Shown in pieces: positions 1 to 11,219 of a stretch of DNA of 64,000 nt. A program made the translations under genes and the position numbers. The stretch is from Ilyonectria destructans. Lineage: Eukaryota > Ascomycota > Sordariomycetes > Hypocreales > Nectriaceae. The stretch is taken from contig JAHEWK010000002.1 of the NCBI GenBank assembly GCA_020740775.1, positions 1,302,001 through 1,366,000 on the forward strand, read 5' to 3'. How positions within the stretch are numbered: position 1 is the stretch's first letter; each line of letters opens with the position of its first letter. The notes below the pieces were generated by a model that saw nothing but the letters and a program-made list of their open reading frames with translations, made no database searches and was not told the origin of the DNA.

Positions 1-420
1 ATAACCATAACATGCTCCTTTTCAAAAATATGGCCACAGGGTATTATGTTCTGCTCTTAGATGTTCATTTCATCAACTATTTTTCTACTGCTTGACTCAT
101 TAATGAAAATAGCAACACTCCACAAGACCGAGTGGATGCCGTTCAGGGCCCTTGCTTTTGCGGGGTTGGGCAGAGGTTGCCAGGCCATGCAGCACAGGAA
201 TGGACCGCAGTGGTTGGCGGCTTTCCTTTTGCAGCATGTGTGGGAAGTGCCCCGCCAACTTAATCCAATATGACGACATTGATATCGCTATCGCTGCTCA
301 TCTCATTCGTAAAGCTCAAGGTCCTCGCCCTTTCACGCCGTCATCCCCAAACATCTGCTGTCCTGTTTCCATTTTCTTCTTCAGCAAGCGCAACATCAGA
401 AACTCAGTTCGCTGTTCAAT
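1..420. other. Window edge and leader of the RRT8-like gene
   Basis: No convincing coding sequence. The last 150 bp are pyrimidine-rich and lead into the ATG at 421, as expected of a fungal 5' leader. Short ORFs here lack recognisable protein features. Confidence 0.5.
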
Positions 421-1696
421 ATGGACAACAACGGTGAGGCGTCGTCGTCCCAACCAAAGAGGAACCGCATGGTCGATTCCGTCAGTGAGAAGGCCCAGGA
501 AGTCATGTAGGAGCAAATCAGCAAGATATCGGTGGACTCATATATGATCTGACACGCGAATAGCAAGGAGGACTATGGGAAGGCCAAGATTCTTGTAACC
601 GACGCCGCCAAGAGCCAGGCTTATCTCTACCCGATCAAGGTATCCCTCGGCACCTCATGGCTTGAGATGCAGGCCACATGCTGATTTCCCCTGCAGGGAA
701 TCGTTTACTTTGTCACCCACCGCTCGCTATGGAAGCCATTCATCACCAAGCTAGGCCCATATGTAGCCCTGTCGGTTGGAGTCGTCAGCAGCATGTTCAC
801 CCTCGCCTATTTGCCCCAGCTAGCTGTGCTCGTTTTCGTCAATGGCCCGCTGGCCGTCTTCACGACAGTGCTCCTAGTTTTGAACGAGAGCTCTGCCGTC
901 ATCAACGTCATCTCTCGGAATTGGCTCCTTCAGGATGCTCTACTGGACACTTTTGACGGTACTCTCATTGCCCGCCATGGCGCTGACATCGTGAGTGAGG
1001 GCAGAGAGATCAAACCTGGCAGTGATCCCATGGCAAAGCTCGGTCGAATCTTGAAGAGCCCTTTTGGGAAGTTCAGCCCTAAGGCCATTGTCCGGTACAT
1101 CATGTACCTCCCACTCAACGCAATTCCTGTTGTGGGCACATTCATCTTCATCATCCTTCAGGGTTGGTCTTCTTAAAAAACGACGATGCTCTGTATCTAA
1201 CTAAAGTCTAGGTCGCAACCGAGGCAAGGGGGTCCACGGTCGGGTACGGTGTCCTCATTTCGTCCATGGTTGAACTCCGACTCTAACATTCATCCAGTAC
1301 TTTCAACTCAAGACTTGGTCGGCTTCCAAGCAGTCGGATTGGCTCAATAAGAACGTCGGTCCTTACACGGCGTAAGTAACCGTTTTGTGTCCTGGAGGAT
1401 GGGCAAGCGGACCCTCCTCTCGTACCCAGTAACACATGGGACCTGAACTTCGTTTACTGATGCATCGTTGCAGATTCGGCCTCGTAGCCACCGTACTCGA
1501 GATGATACCGTTGGCTTCGATATTTTTCACGTTTACCAACACAGGTAACCATTCATTACCTCTCACCCTTTGATTCCTGGGCTAACGGTTGCTAGTTGGT
1601 GCTGCTCTGTGGGCTGCTGACATTGAGGCTAAGAACACTTCGATGACTGATGGAACTGCCCCTGGCCTCAAGGAGACCGCTGAGCAAGCCGAATAA
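421..1696 (+). CDS. RRT8-like outer spore wall / lipid-droplet membrane protein
   Basis: Seven exons read by eye: 421-506, 564-639, 697-1162, 1212-1243, 1298-1371, 1474-1544, 1596-1696, giving 301 aa with phases that all close. Two in-frame stops (508 and 550) lie inside intron 1, which has GTAGGA at 507, branch site CTGAC at 549 and TAG ending at 563. After a short polar N-terminus come AYLYPIKGIVYF, several hydrophobic membrane segments, a hairpin ending IPVVGTFIF, then RYFQLK and TNTVGAALWAADIE near the C-terminus. This layout recalls the fungal RRT8/LDS family (EI24-like fold). In yeast these proteins act at lipid droplets and in outer spore wall assembly. Family assignment is from remembered pattern; the sporulation role here is inference. 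Exon 4 is a 32-bp microexon, so automated models may miss it. Confidence 0.8.
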
Positions 1697-3667
1697 GCGA
1701 GAGGACCTTTTTCATCTATCTCTAGTGGAGCTCTGATATGGAAAGGTTCTTATGAGTGTAGTGGATGATGTCTTTTGCCGATACCCGCTTGACACAGAAT
1801 GAAGAATATCGGTGGGAGGTATCCAACATCGTACAACGGGAAGGTTTTTATCTGGGACGGTACCGAGGATATAAATGACGGGATGGTTTGTTTGCTTACC
1901 CACAATCGAGGCAATTTGAGCCGAAATGGGAGAACTTTTAACCCAACCCCCAGGCGTTGCGTCCACGCGAGACTTGACGGACCGGTTTTGGGGTTTGTGA
2001 GAGCTATGCCCCGGGTTGAGATACTTAATTTCACAACATTAATCTAGGCAATGTTACATCCCTACAGCTTTGCGAGGCTCCTTGAATCTTGTGCTGTCGC
2101 GAATTGTCTTGTGCTACCGTGGACACTCGTCCTTGAAAATCTAGCCATGTCCATTTCAAAGAATCAGCGATGAGACAGGTTTTGGTTCAGCTAGTCTAGG
2201 GGTTCTTTAGAAAATGGTTATTGAAGAGTAAAACAGTACTGGATAACCAGATGGAAATCGCGAATTCCCCATCTATGCTGATACTCTTTCGGGTGCGGCC
2301 CAGGAGAGGAATGTGGGTTTGCGCTCAAGTCCTTGCTGGGAGATTGAACACGGGTGTAATTTGGGAACAAGCAAACGTTCTGTTGGAGTGTGGTAGGTTG
2401 CATTTCGCCTCGCATCCCAGGCTGCGTGCAGAAATCTTTGCCGTTGTGTTTAGGCACTGACAGATACACAAGCGCAGCCGACGGGGTCGAGATCTCACCC
2501 GCCAGGCACATTGCCGGGGTTGGTCAGATCCCGCACTTCGATACACGGCTGTGCGAGGAGCCTCTTGGATCTGGGTGTGTGTTATGGTGAAACAACATGT
2601 AGACGGGTTTCGTTAACGAGGTTCGGGGGCATTTTTTAAGACGGCGTCGACGAAAGGAGGAGCTTGGTGAGGCCATGGAAATCTGAGACGATGTGGACGT
2701 GTTCAGGGGCAAGGACGAGACTCAGATAAGTAGCTGCAAGTTGGACATGAGCATCGTGTGGCATCTCGATCACGGCGGATAGTGACTGGGGATGTGGGAA
2801 TCGGCCATGGGAGTTGCAACATGTAACAAGCGCTGGTTTGAGGCGAAAGGCAGGCTGCTCGCGATCAACCACTGCCTCCACAGCCGTTGGCTGCCGACCC
2901 GAAACGCTTCCACAAGATCCTTGCCAGTTGGCTCTTCTGTCGAGTTGACGGAGATGAGATCCGTCGCCTTGTCCGGGCGTCGGCGTCGGCGTCGGCAACT
3001 CCTTGGTAGGCATCGCCGGCCGCCAAGTGTGTTGCGCGGATGCCATCAACAGACTCTCCGCGAGCAAAAGTGCTACCGAATAGGCCCCCCTTCGGAGAAC
3101 CCGTTTCCAAGAACGGCAGTAGAGCAATCATCCTGGGGCCTCTTGCTCACCATGTAAGTTGCATTCTGGTTGCATGCATGTCGTGAGAGGCTGTCAGGGG
3201 TGCCAACACACGGCGGACAGACGCGACAGCCGTCGAGGTGTACTATAAGGTAGCAGGCCTCCTTTTTTTTCTGGGCTCGCCAGCTGTTCGGCTTTGCGTG
3301 ACAGTTGGCCGCAGCTGTACCATCACCTCGCGTTTCTTCTCGTCTGCACCGCCTACTGGTCGCGTCTCGTTCACTCGCTCCATTTCCTTCTCACGCCTTC
3401 TTTTCCTCGGAGCTCGCGTCTCTTTTCCCTTCACGCGTCAACACCAGTCAGTCAACTCTGGATAGATAGACTCTAGGCCGAGAAGATCCGCTCTTTTGTA
3501 TCAGAATCTCGTCTTGGCACCTTTTCATCTTCATTTACCTTACCCTTGGAAGTATTCTTCGACTGTATCTTTCTTCTTGTCCCATCCGGCAGAGGTGTGC
3601 TTCTTCAACTCAGCTCATATGTCCGCGTTGCTAATACTCAACAGTGATAGCCTACTGCCCTCTCACC
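1697..3667. other. Intergenic, 2.0 kb
   Basis: No supported gene. ORFs on both strands (for example 2636-3127 minus) have no recognisable domain and no splice-compatible partner. A GTCGGC-type tandem run lies at about 2979-2996. From about 3320 the sequence becomes CT-rich, consistent with promoter and leader of the mucin-like gene at 3668. Confidence 0.5.
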
Positions 3668-6600
3668 ATGAGAGCCTTGGCGCCACCCTCGGTCGGCTTC
3701 TTGTCGATCGTGCTGCTTTTGTTTTGTCTCTCCAGCATCGCAGCTACACACGACACGCCGCGACCTCTTCATGGACGACGGGTTGTGCGGAAGGATAACA
3801 GCATCGAAGCCCACCACCCGCAGGGCAAAGGCAGCGAGGAGCCCACCGAGTATGGCTATGGCCCACCACCGCCATACTACACAGATCCAGCGACCTCAAC
3901 TGAATCCGACTATGGTAAGTTCTTGGCGGTACATCTGTATCTCGCTTGCTCGCTCTAACCAACCTTCAGAACAACCCCCAAAGCCATCAACTTCGAAGAG
4001 TAGTCAGGCAGAGACAAACTCCGAGTCTTCTACTGTGACGGGCCCGACTTCAGGCACAGATAGCTTGGCAACAACTGCGTCTTTCACCTCTGGTGGTTCT
4101 TCGGCACCTGTTACGTCTGGACAAGAGCAAGAAACGACCGCGGTGTTTGCAGACTCGAGCGCTGCAGGTGTTAGTGCCACGCGCTCCGCGAGTGAGTCCT
4201 CTGTCGATTCAACACAGTCAGTTTCTGTCGCAACCTCTGGGGAAACTGCAAGTGGCTCAGAAACGCTCTCTGAGACTCGGTTTTCAAATGCCACATCCTC
4301 TAGTGCAAGCGACACGAGCTACTCATTCTCGACCACTTCTTCTTCTAGCCTAGACACAACCTCAGAGTCCCCTGGTTCATCTAGCACCTCAATCTCGTTG
4401 TCAGCTGGCCAGTCAGGCACCTTGGATCTCAATTCGACTTTGGGGAGTGTCACTAGCTCCACACTTCCAACATCTACACTCTCAGACTCGGTTATTGTCT
4501 CAGAGGCGACAGAGAGTCTTGAGAGCAGTTCCATGTCAACTACTCTGAATCAAACGTCATCTTCAGTTTTGATCTTGACCACTGAGTCCACTGCAAGCTC
4601 GACCACGGGGATGGGTACGGAAAGTGAACTCACTTCGAGCATTTCAAAAGTCTCGAGCCTGACAACTGGTTTTGAGTCGAGTGTAACTGCGACTGGGGCC
4701 TCTTCAGGGGAGTCTGCGTCCTTGACAGAGCAAACTCAGTCTGTTAGTTCGCCTGCATCCTTCTCTGGAAACGGTACGGGATCTGCGTCAGGTTTGGTCA
4801 CATCGATTGGGGCCTCTTCAGAGAAGTCTGCGTCCTTGACAGAGCAAACTCAATCAGTTGGTTCGTCCGCATCCTTCTCTGGAAACGGTACAGGATCTAT
4901 GTCGGGTTTGGTCACATCGATTGGGCAAACCAGATCTTCGACGGGAATACAGTCCATAACCACCACCACCAAGCTGCTGAACATTACCGTGACTATCTCA
5001 AGATCCAGACAGTCAGGGTCTAGTACAACATCAACGCGTATTTCCCTTCCTGGCGAATCCGCCTCAGACACAGACTCAGCTCCGAGCGGCTCTGTGACCT
5101 TGTCGTCCCTCATTTCAGCAACGGAATTCAGTTCGTCTTCGACTTTTGTGACGGCAACAAACTCCTCTGCCATATCTACTGGTATTTCAGCCATTGGAAC
5201 TGAGCCCGAAGTGCCCACTGCAACTAGCGTCTCGTCATCTATTTCCGCCGCGACTCAATCGAATGGAACGATCTGGGAGACAACGGTTTCGCAGACATCC
5301 ATTCTCACCATGTCCGCTTTCAACTCAACTTCCTCCGGGCTTGCGACGGGTCTCCCAAGTGCTTCTAGCACGAGATTGACCTCCTCCGCCTCTTGGTTGA
5401 GTTACGAATCCTCCGCGACCAAGTTCTCTACGGCAGCCAACGATTCCGCAGCCACGATTTCTTCGACCATCACCAGTGACTTCCCTACTGCCTCTGGGAG
5501 TGCAACTCTCGGGCGACCACCACCCCATTTCTCCTCGAGCATTGTTTCAAATGGTTCACTCTCTGATCTCAGTACTGGTTCTGGGACCTTGTCTGCTGTG
5601 GTGACCTCGCAGTTCTCTGATAGCTCGGTGCTACCCGGCTCGAGCATGTCGAGTTTCACGAGCTTGGCTACTAATGGAACCAGTCTACCATCAAGCCTTG
5701 GAGCCTCGACTGGGTTGTCCACCTCAACGTCCATACTCACGCTGCCTGGACCATCGGCATCCGGTTTGACAAACACTTCCATCATAGGAACCACAACTTC
5801 TCTGGGATCTGTGTTAGCCTCAACATCGATATCACTCTTTACCAATTCATCCAGCATATTCATATCGGCACCATCTGGTGCGAGCGACGGCTCAGGATCT
5901 GGTCTAACCAGTTCTACGCCACCAACTCAGACACCCGCGCCGACTGCTGCGAATTCTACCGCCACTCCCACCAGGTTTACCTCGCAAGTTGGTTCTCTCT
6001 CACTCAGTGTAATCACAATGACAGGAGGTTCCGTCATCACCATATATCCAGGCGGCTTTACACGCACGGACACCATGACTGTCGCGACCAACAGCTCCGC
6101 AGTATCATTTAATACATCTTCGATGCATACGCAGACAAATCTTTCAAGTGGAACGCAGGGCTATTCCTCGTCTTCCGGACCTGTATATAGCGGGCGGACA
6201 ACGACAACCACGGCCTTGGACTGGTCAACCATCACACTCGATGATCCAAGGACATCGGTGCCGACTAGGCCAAGCATGTCACTCAATGTGTCGTCATCGA
6301 GTTCCTTGCTTCTGTCCGAAACTCCAACACCTCTCTATCCATCAAACTCGACAACTTCATATATTGACGGCACAGGTGGTCCCTCCCTGAGCACCTCTTT
6401 GCCAACTGGATTGCCGGGATCCACAACAGTTCCAGGAAATGCATCAACATCATGGGTATCGGGTGCTTCAACCATCACATTGAGCAGGGGATCGACAACC
6501 CTCTCATTTTCCACCAAGGGCACCATTACCAGTGTCAATGGGACTAAATCTTGGTCTGCAATTTCATCAACCGCCACGTCTCTCTATCACAACTCGACAT

Positions 6601-8864
6601 TGTCTCGAGGATCTGATTTGACCATGTCCACTACGGCCTCCATCTCGAATTCATTGCCCCCAAATCTCAATACTTCAATCATCTCGATAACCATATCAAG
6701 AGGCAGCGGTCACCCTCCCTTCCCAACTTTCACCAACTCGTCGATTGGTTGGCAGACAACGGCAAGTTCGGCTCTTGGCACGGCAGTGACGTCCTCACGC
6801 ATCAGCTCAGGGTTCAGCAGCAGTGTTGTGAGCGGCGAGAGCAGTACCGTTTCTTTCCCTAACGCCACTGAAATCACACTGTGGCCCCCTGGTACGACTT
6901 CAAGCACCCACTTGACCAGAGTTACGTCAACCACTGGGTCGTATTGGACTGGCAACTCAACACTCTCTGCTACACCCGCGCCAGGAACAGGTACACGCAC
7001 CTGGGCACAAAGTACAGTTTGGAACGTCACAGAAACTGGAACTTGGTCAGACCTCAGCACTAGAACAAGGCCTGTTAGCACTGTCTCCTCACTTACTAGC
7101 CCATACTCACCCTTTTCAAACTCCACGGCAACCGATGGCCCTACGAGCGGCTACAGCAACTCCAGTAGTGGGGTACAAACAGGAGCGCCTTCAGGAACAA
7201 TCTCGCCCCCGTTTTCTGTGACATCCAATAGCACCACTATGTCTACGTCGCGATCTGAGGAGAGCCATATATTCACAATTCAGACGAGCATGCCGCCATT
7301 TCCATTTCCGTCCAACTCCACCACAGACTGGACAATACCGGGGACCGGCATTCCACTTCCTCTTCCTTTCCCAACTTCCTTGGATTCTACTGTATCAGAA
7401 AAACCTCCATTCCCACAGCCTTCTAACTCTACCATCAGTGGGACGATATCGGGGACTGGAATCCCATTACCTCTTCCCTTCCCAACTTCGTTAGACTCTA
7501 CTGTATCGCGAAAACCCCCATTCCCGACGTCCAACTCGTCTATGTCAGGGGTCTCGACGGGGATGTCTTCGTCAGCCTCAGGGACAAGCACGCCCTACTC
7601 AATGCCATTGAACTCCACTGCCCTCACTACACCGTACGGTACCGATATCAGTTCATCCAGCATTGCTAGCCCTCCAGGTACGAGCACTGGGACCACTCGG
7701 ACAAGTTCGATCCAGTCGGGTCTCACATCGGGCCCGAGCTCTGCTTCAAGCACACCCCGTTACCCCGATAGAAACTCGACGAGCAGCAGCTCGCCTTGGC
7801 CAACATGGGTCACCACCACCGCTTTTAATAGCACTCTACCTACGGAGTCCGGGACATCGAGAGTGTCCGGGGACATCTTGCCCACTCTGTCCGTCACGTC
7901 CCCAATCTGGACCAATGGCACTTCGGCAACGCCGGGGGCTTCGGAGACCGTATTGTCGTCGGGGTCCGTGTCTCAGCCGCCTCTCTCTCGACCAGCGGGA
8001 ACCACGACAGGAACCGGTTTTAATTCGACTATTGAAGTTAGTTCTATGAGCCCCACATCATCACCGTGGATCACCAGGGGACCTTCGACGATAGAGAGCT
8101 CCCCACGAGGCCCGTTCCCGACGCATAATTCAACAGGCTCTTGGTCGTCGGACACGGGCGCCAAATCCACAAGTGGCGTGCCTAGTGACGGGATTTCGGC
8201 ATGGAACACGACTACCACTTGCACATCCACCGTGACAGCCCGGAACTCAACTAGCTCGTGCACATCCACTGTGTCAACAACATGTTCGGATTCGGCCAGT
8301 TATGCCACAGTGCTGCCAACAACTTATCCCACGGCAAATTGTTCACGCTCAGTCGGCGGGACCATCCCACCGTGGTCCTTTTCTCCACCCCTGCCCGTGC
8401 CCCCGAGTTCGGCATGGTCGAGTTGCAACTCGACTAGCAGTACGAGCACGTGTACATCGGGGTTATGGGCTAATACGACTGGGCCATTCACGTCAAAGGG
8501 TGAGCGATGCGATGGATGTGTCAGGGAGCACAACTAACGAGAAACAGGGTCGCCCACAACGCTAGAGACTGTCACAAGGAGCGATGAAGATTGGAACTCG
8601 GGGAAGCCCATGTATCCCACGCCTACAGGCAAGAAATCTTCGGAGGACGAGCTCCCCGATAACCCAAATTACCCTTGGGGTGGAGACTCGCCAATCCATC
8701 GGCATCAGAATGCGACGCGACTTGGCGATGGAACGAGAGACAGAGATATCCTGCCACGAAGCGAATGGAAGCGACGATGGGAGACTGCCGTGACGAGGCT
8801 CAGGGCCATTTGGCAGCAGCCGCCGCAGCAACAGCGGCCAGAAATCAATGATCGAGGGGCGTGA
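3668..8864 (+). CDS. Giant secreted Ser/Thr-rich mucin-like protein
   Basis: Three exons (3668-3914, 3970-8499, 8548-8864) encode 1,697 aa. The start is chosen because it opens a clean signal peptide (MRALAPPSVGF, then a hydrophobic LSIVLLLFCLSSIA core). Intron 2 has CTAAC at 8533 and joins the huge exon 2 in frame to a non-repetitive tail. The body is overwhelmingly Ser, Thr, Gly and Pro with dozens of N-x-S/T sequons, as in heavily O- and N-glycosylated cell-wall or mucilage proteins. Two internal duplications are visible: a 38-aa unit (4695-4922) and a 37-aa unit containing IPLPLPFPTSLDSTVS (from 7341). A short Cys cluster (CTST repeats, about 8209-8460) precedes the tail. The C-terminus is hydrophilic and Trp/Arg/Gln-rich; I see no transmembrane segment or GPI signal. 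Function unknown: adhesion, surface coat or sensor ectodomain are possibilities. Confidence 0.82.
4695..4922 (+). repeat. Two 114-bp tandem units in the mucin-like gene
   Basis: Two adjacent near-identical copies of 114 bp (38 codons), starting at 4695 and 4809. Each encodes a unit beginning GAS, containing SLTEQTQSV and SGNGTGS and ending GLVTSI. The few differences include substitutions that change residues, so this is a recent duplication already diverging. Confidence 0.85.
7341..7540 (+). repeat. 111-bp tandem duplication in the mucin-like gene
   Basis: A unit of 111 bp (37 codons) starting at 7341 is repeated from 7452, the second copy being partial. Both carry GTGIPLPLPFPTSLDSTVS followed by KPPFP. 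It is the most proline-rich stretch of the protein. Confidence 0.8.
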
Positions 8865-9375
8865 GGAGAGGTTTCAATATGGTGATAATTTTGTTACTTG
8901 TGCCATTACCCCTTTGTTTGAACAAGGTGTTGGGGCTTGGTTGCCAAGGCTTTGGTATTTGTCTTGGACCTCGAGTTTGGTGGTTTTAGCCAGGAGTGCC
9001 GGGGCTTCAGCACATGGGATTCGCGCGGAGGGATGCGAAACGCAGTTCTTTTTGATGGTAAATATCCAAAATGGATGAACGGGCCATAGTTGAATTGAGT
9101 TGCCTTGTACTCCGTATTACTTTGTAGGAAAAATGAGATGGGACATAACTTACCCAGTTACCAAGTTAGCTAATCACCAAACATCCCGGAATGGAATGGA
9201 TGTGTTCTATTTTTGGTGCAATGGAGACTCGCATCGCACTCGGATCATGCCAGACCCAAAGCCAAGCCGAGTCGCAGGATGAAAGGATTGAAACCAGTCA
9301 AGGAAACCGACACAACCAATTTGAGGCGCAGTCTCTCAGTCTGGTTCATTAGGCTGGATTTGGGCGGCCCCCTGT

Positions 9376-9403
9376 GGGCGGTTCAGGGCGGTTCAGGGCG
9401 GTT
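9376..9403 (+). repeat. 10-bp direct repeat, about 2.8 copies
   Basis: The unit gggcggttca occurs at 9376 and 9386, with a partial copy at 9396. It is in non-coding DNA; function unknown. Confidence 0.8.
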
Positions 9404-9671
9404 CCTGAGGACTGAAGGGCCCTTGAAACGGAGGCGAGGAGTCTTGTTGGCGCCCGTGTCCCAGATGTCGCGCTGCGGGTTGGAAACAGGCGTAGATCGG
9501 GTTGTGAAGTGCTCGGAGCGTAATTTGCAACGCCAAACAACATTCCCGATTGTGAGCGATGATGTGAGAGACGAGAATGCAGTAACTCGTAGGAGAACAG
9601 ATGCTCTGGACCAGGCAACCATCACAATTACAGATCATTGCGTCACATCGGTACTTCCGCGTACCGTTGTC

Positions 9672-9689
9672 TAGGTACCTAGGTACCTA
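9672..9689. repeat. Perfect 18-bp palindrome
   Basis: taggtacctaggtaccta reads the same on both strands and consists of two overlapping TAGGTACCTA palindromes. It lies about 450 bp upstream of the next start codon. It could be a factor-binding site or simple repeat; the sequence alone cannot decide. Confidence 0.8.
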
Positions 9690-10139
9690 CGGACACGGTC
9701 TAGACTGCAGCGACGACAGGGCTGGAAGGCAGCACACGATCAGCACGGCATTATCGGGACCCATAGTCCACCATCTCTCCACTATTGGTCCAACTAGGCC
9801 CCTCCTTACCAGGTACACGCAGTACGTACCGCCCCAGATTTAGAGACTTGCTACCAGCATCACCGGCGCTTTCCTCAAAGCGGTCGCCTACGCCACCGAG
9901 ACTTCCGGCGCCTGACTAGGCAGAGCCCAGGGAAGGAGCGACGCACCAGACCATCCACCCATTCCCGGCATAAGCACCTGCTTCGTCCACCCCCGCTACC
10001 AAACTCTCTTCTCTTCTGTTTCAATCATCACTCTCTCTTTTGTCCAACTTCTCAGCATCATCATCGCCATCATCCATCATCACCAAAGGTGTCAACGCGA
10101 AACCGAAATACCCATCGATCTCGAGCCCCCTTCGCCATC

Positions 10140-11219
10140 ATGCTGTTCACTCAGCTCCTCTTTGCGGCGTCTGCCGCCGCCATGCTGATCGTCCCCGAGA
10201 CTTCCGACTCTGACGATGGCATCTTCCGCACCCTCCCCCACGACGTCAACTCGTACGACATCCCTGCGACCGCCTTCACTCAGAGCATCGAGGTCCCCTG
10301 CCCTCAGTGCCGTGGCCACGACACCCACCTGAAGATGGACTTCACCGTTGAAGACAAGACTCGCCTGCTGCTTAACGGCTTCGAGCTCTACCCCAACGCC
10401 GACCCTTGGCAGGGTGACCTGTCTGCCGCCGTTATTAAGGGAAATGGCAAGAGCAGGGACCGCAGGTTAGGATATGGCCTTTCCGTGCGACCCGAGGGCA
10501 TGGATGAGGATCAGCAACTTGAGGTTATCGCCGTGGAACTGCTTGTCATCGAGGTCGGAGACCGCTTCGTTGAGGGGGTTCCTCTCGTCAAGGTCAAGCT
10601 GGTCAAGTCCACTGCTGGAGAAATTCTCATTGGCAGCCTCAACCTCGCTGGATCCGAGACACTCGCCCTTCCTAGCCAATGCTCGTCAATGTTGTGCCGT
10701 GTTGAGAGCATGATTGATGATGCCTGGAAGAGTGTCAAGAGCAGCTTCAAGAGCAAGGGCTGCGGCGGAATGCGTAACCACGGTCACGGCAAGACCGAAG
10801 AGAAGTCCGGACCCGTCCAGGACGGTCACAAGTCCCACGGTCAGCACAACAGCGAGCACAAGTCTCACCACCACGACCACTCATGGAGCATGCTGAAGCA
10901 CATCACTTCGTACATCTTCTTGCCTGTTCTCATGGGCATCACTGCCGGTGTCGGCGTTGCCATGTATGTATTTTTTACTCACTCCTCTTGCTCCATCATG
11001 CTAATGAAATCCAGTCTGGCCATGTTCCTTGGTACCCTTGCCATCCGCTTCATCCGACTGGTCAGGGGTGAGCGTCACGAGACCCCCATGTATGTGGACT
11101 GTGGCCACAAGATCGACGTTATCGAGTTCATTTCTACCGATGAGGAGAAGGCCGGTCTCATGGTTCACCAAGAAGCTGCTCCTGAGTATGAGAGTGAAGA
11201 CGAGACTCCCCGAAACTAA
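10140..11219 (+). CDS. Secretory-pathway membrane protein, His-rich (DUF7728-like)
   Basis: Exons 10140-10963 and 11015-11219, 342 aa. The start at 10140 gives an immediate signal peptide (MLFTQLLFAASAAA); an upstream in-frame extension without an ATG was not used. The luminal region has a CPQC pair (residues 54-57) and LLLNGFELYP (about 76-85), which I associate from memory with the fungal DUF7728 family. A His-rich stretch (about 213-248, ending HHHDHSW) directly precedes a hydrophobic segment (about 256-290) and an acidic cytoplasmic tail. The 51-bp intron is a multiple of three with no stop, so unspliced transcripts would stay in frame and add 17 residues inside the membrane segment; GTATGT, CTAAT and CCAG support splicing. 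No enzymatic function is evident. The His-rich loop suggests metal binding, which is inference. Confidence 0.75.
   Translation: MLFTQLLFAASAAAMLIVPETSDSDDGIFRTLPHDVNSYDIPATAFTQSIEVPCPQCRGHDTHLKMDFTVEDKTRLLLNGFELYPNADPWQGDLSAAVIKGNGKSRDRRLGYGLSVRPEGMDEDQQLEVIAVELLVIEVGDRFVEGVPLVKVKLVKSTAGEILIGSLNLAGSETLALPSQCSSMLCRVESMIDDAWKSVKSSFKSKGCGGMRNHGHGKTEEKSGPVQDGHKSHGQHNSEHKSHHHDHSWSMLKHITSYIFLPVLMGITAGVGVAMYVFFTHSSCSIMLMKSSLAMFLGTLAIRFIRLVRGERHETPMYVDCGHKIDVIEFISTDEEKAGLMVHQEAAPEYESEDETPRN

Larger units (their letters stand above)
8865..10139. other. Intergenic, 1.3 kb, with short repeats
   Basis: No supported gene. It holds a 10-bp direct repeat (gggcggttca, 9376-9403) and an 18-bp perfect palindrome (9672-9689). 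The last 150 bp before 10140 are CT-rich and rich in CATCAT, typical of a leader for the next gene. Confidence 0.5.

Noticed and set aside
508..552. Two in-frame stop codons in the RRT8-like gene, suggesting RIP inactivation
   Set aside because: They lie in a well-formed 57-bp intron and the spliced frame is intact.
2636..3127. 163-codon minus-strand ORF
   Set aside because: No domain or splice partner; contains simple-repeat-derived residues (PTPTPTP).
4000..8500. Repeats in the mucin-like gene as a CRISPR-like array
   Set aside because: Repeats are coding, irregular and without uniform spacers; the genome is eukaryotic.
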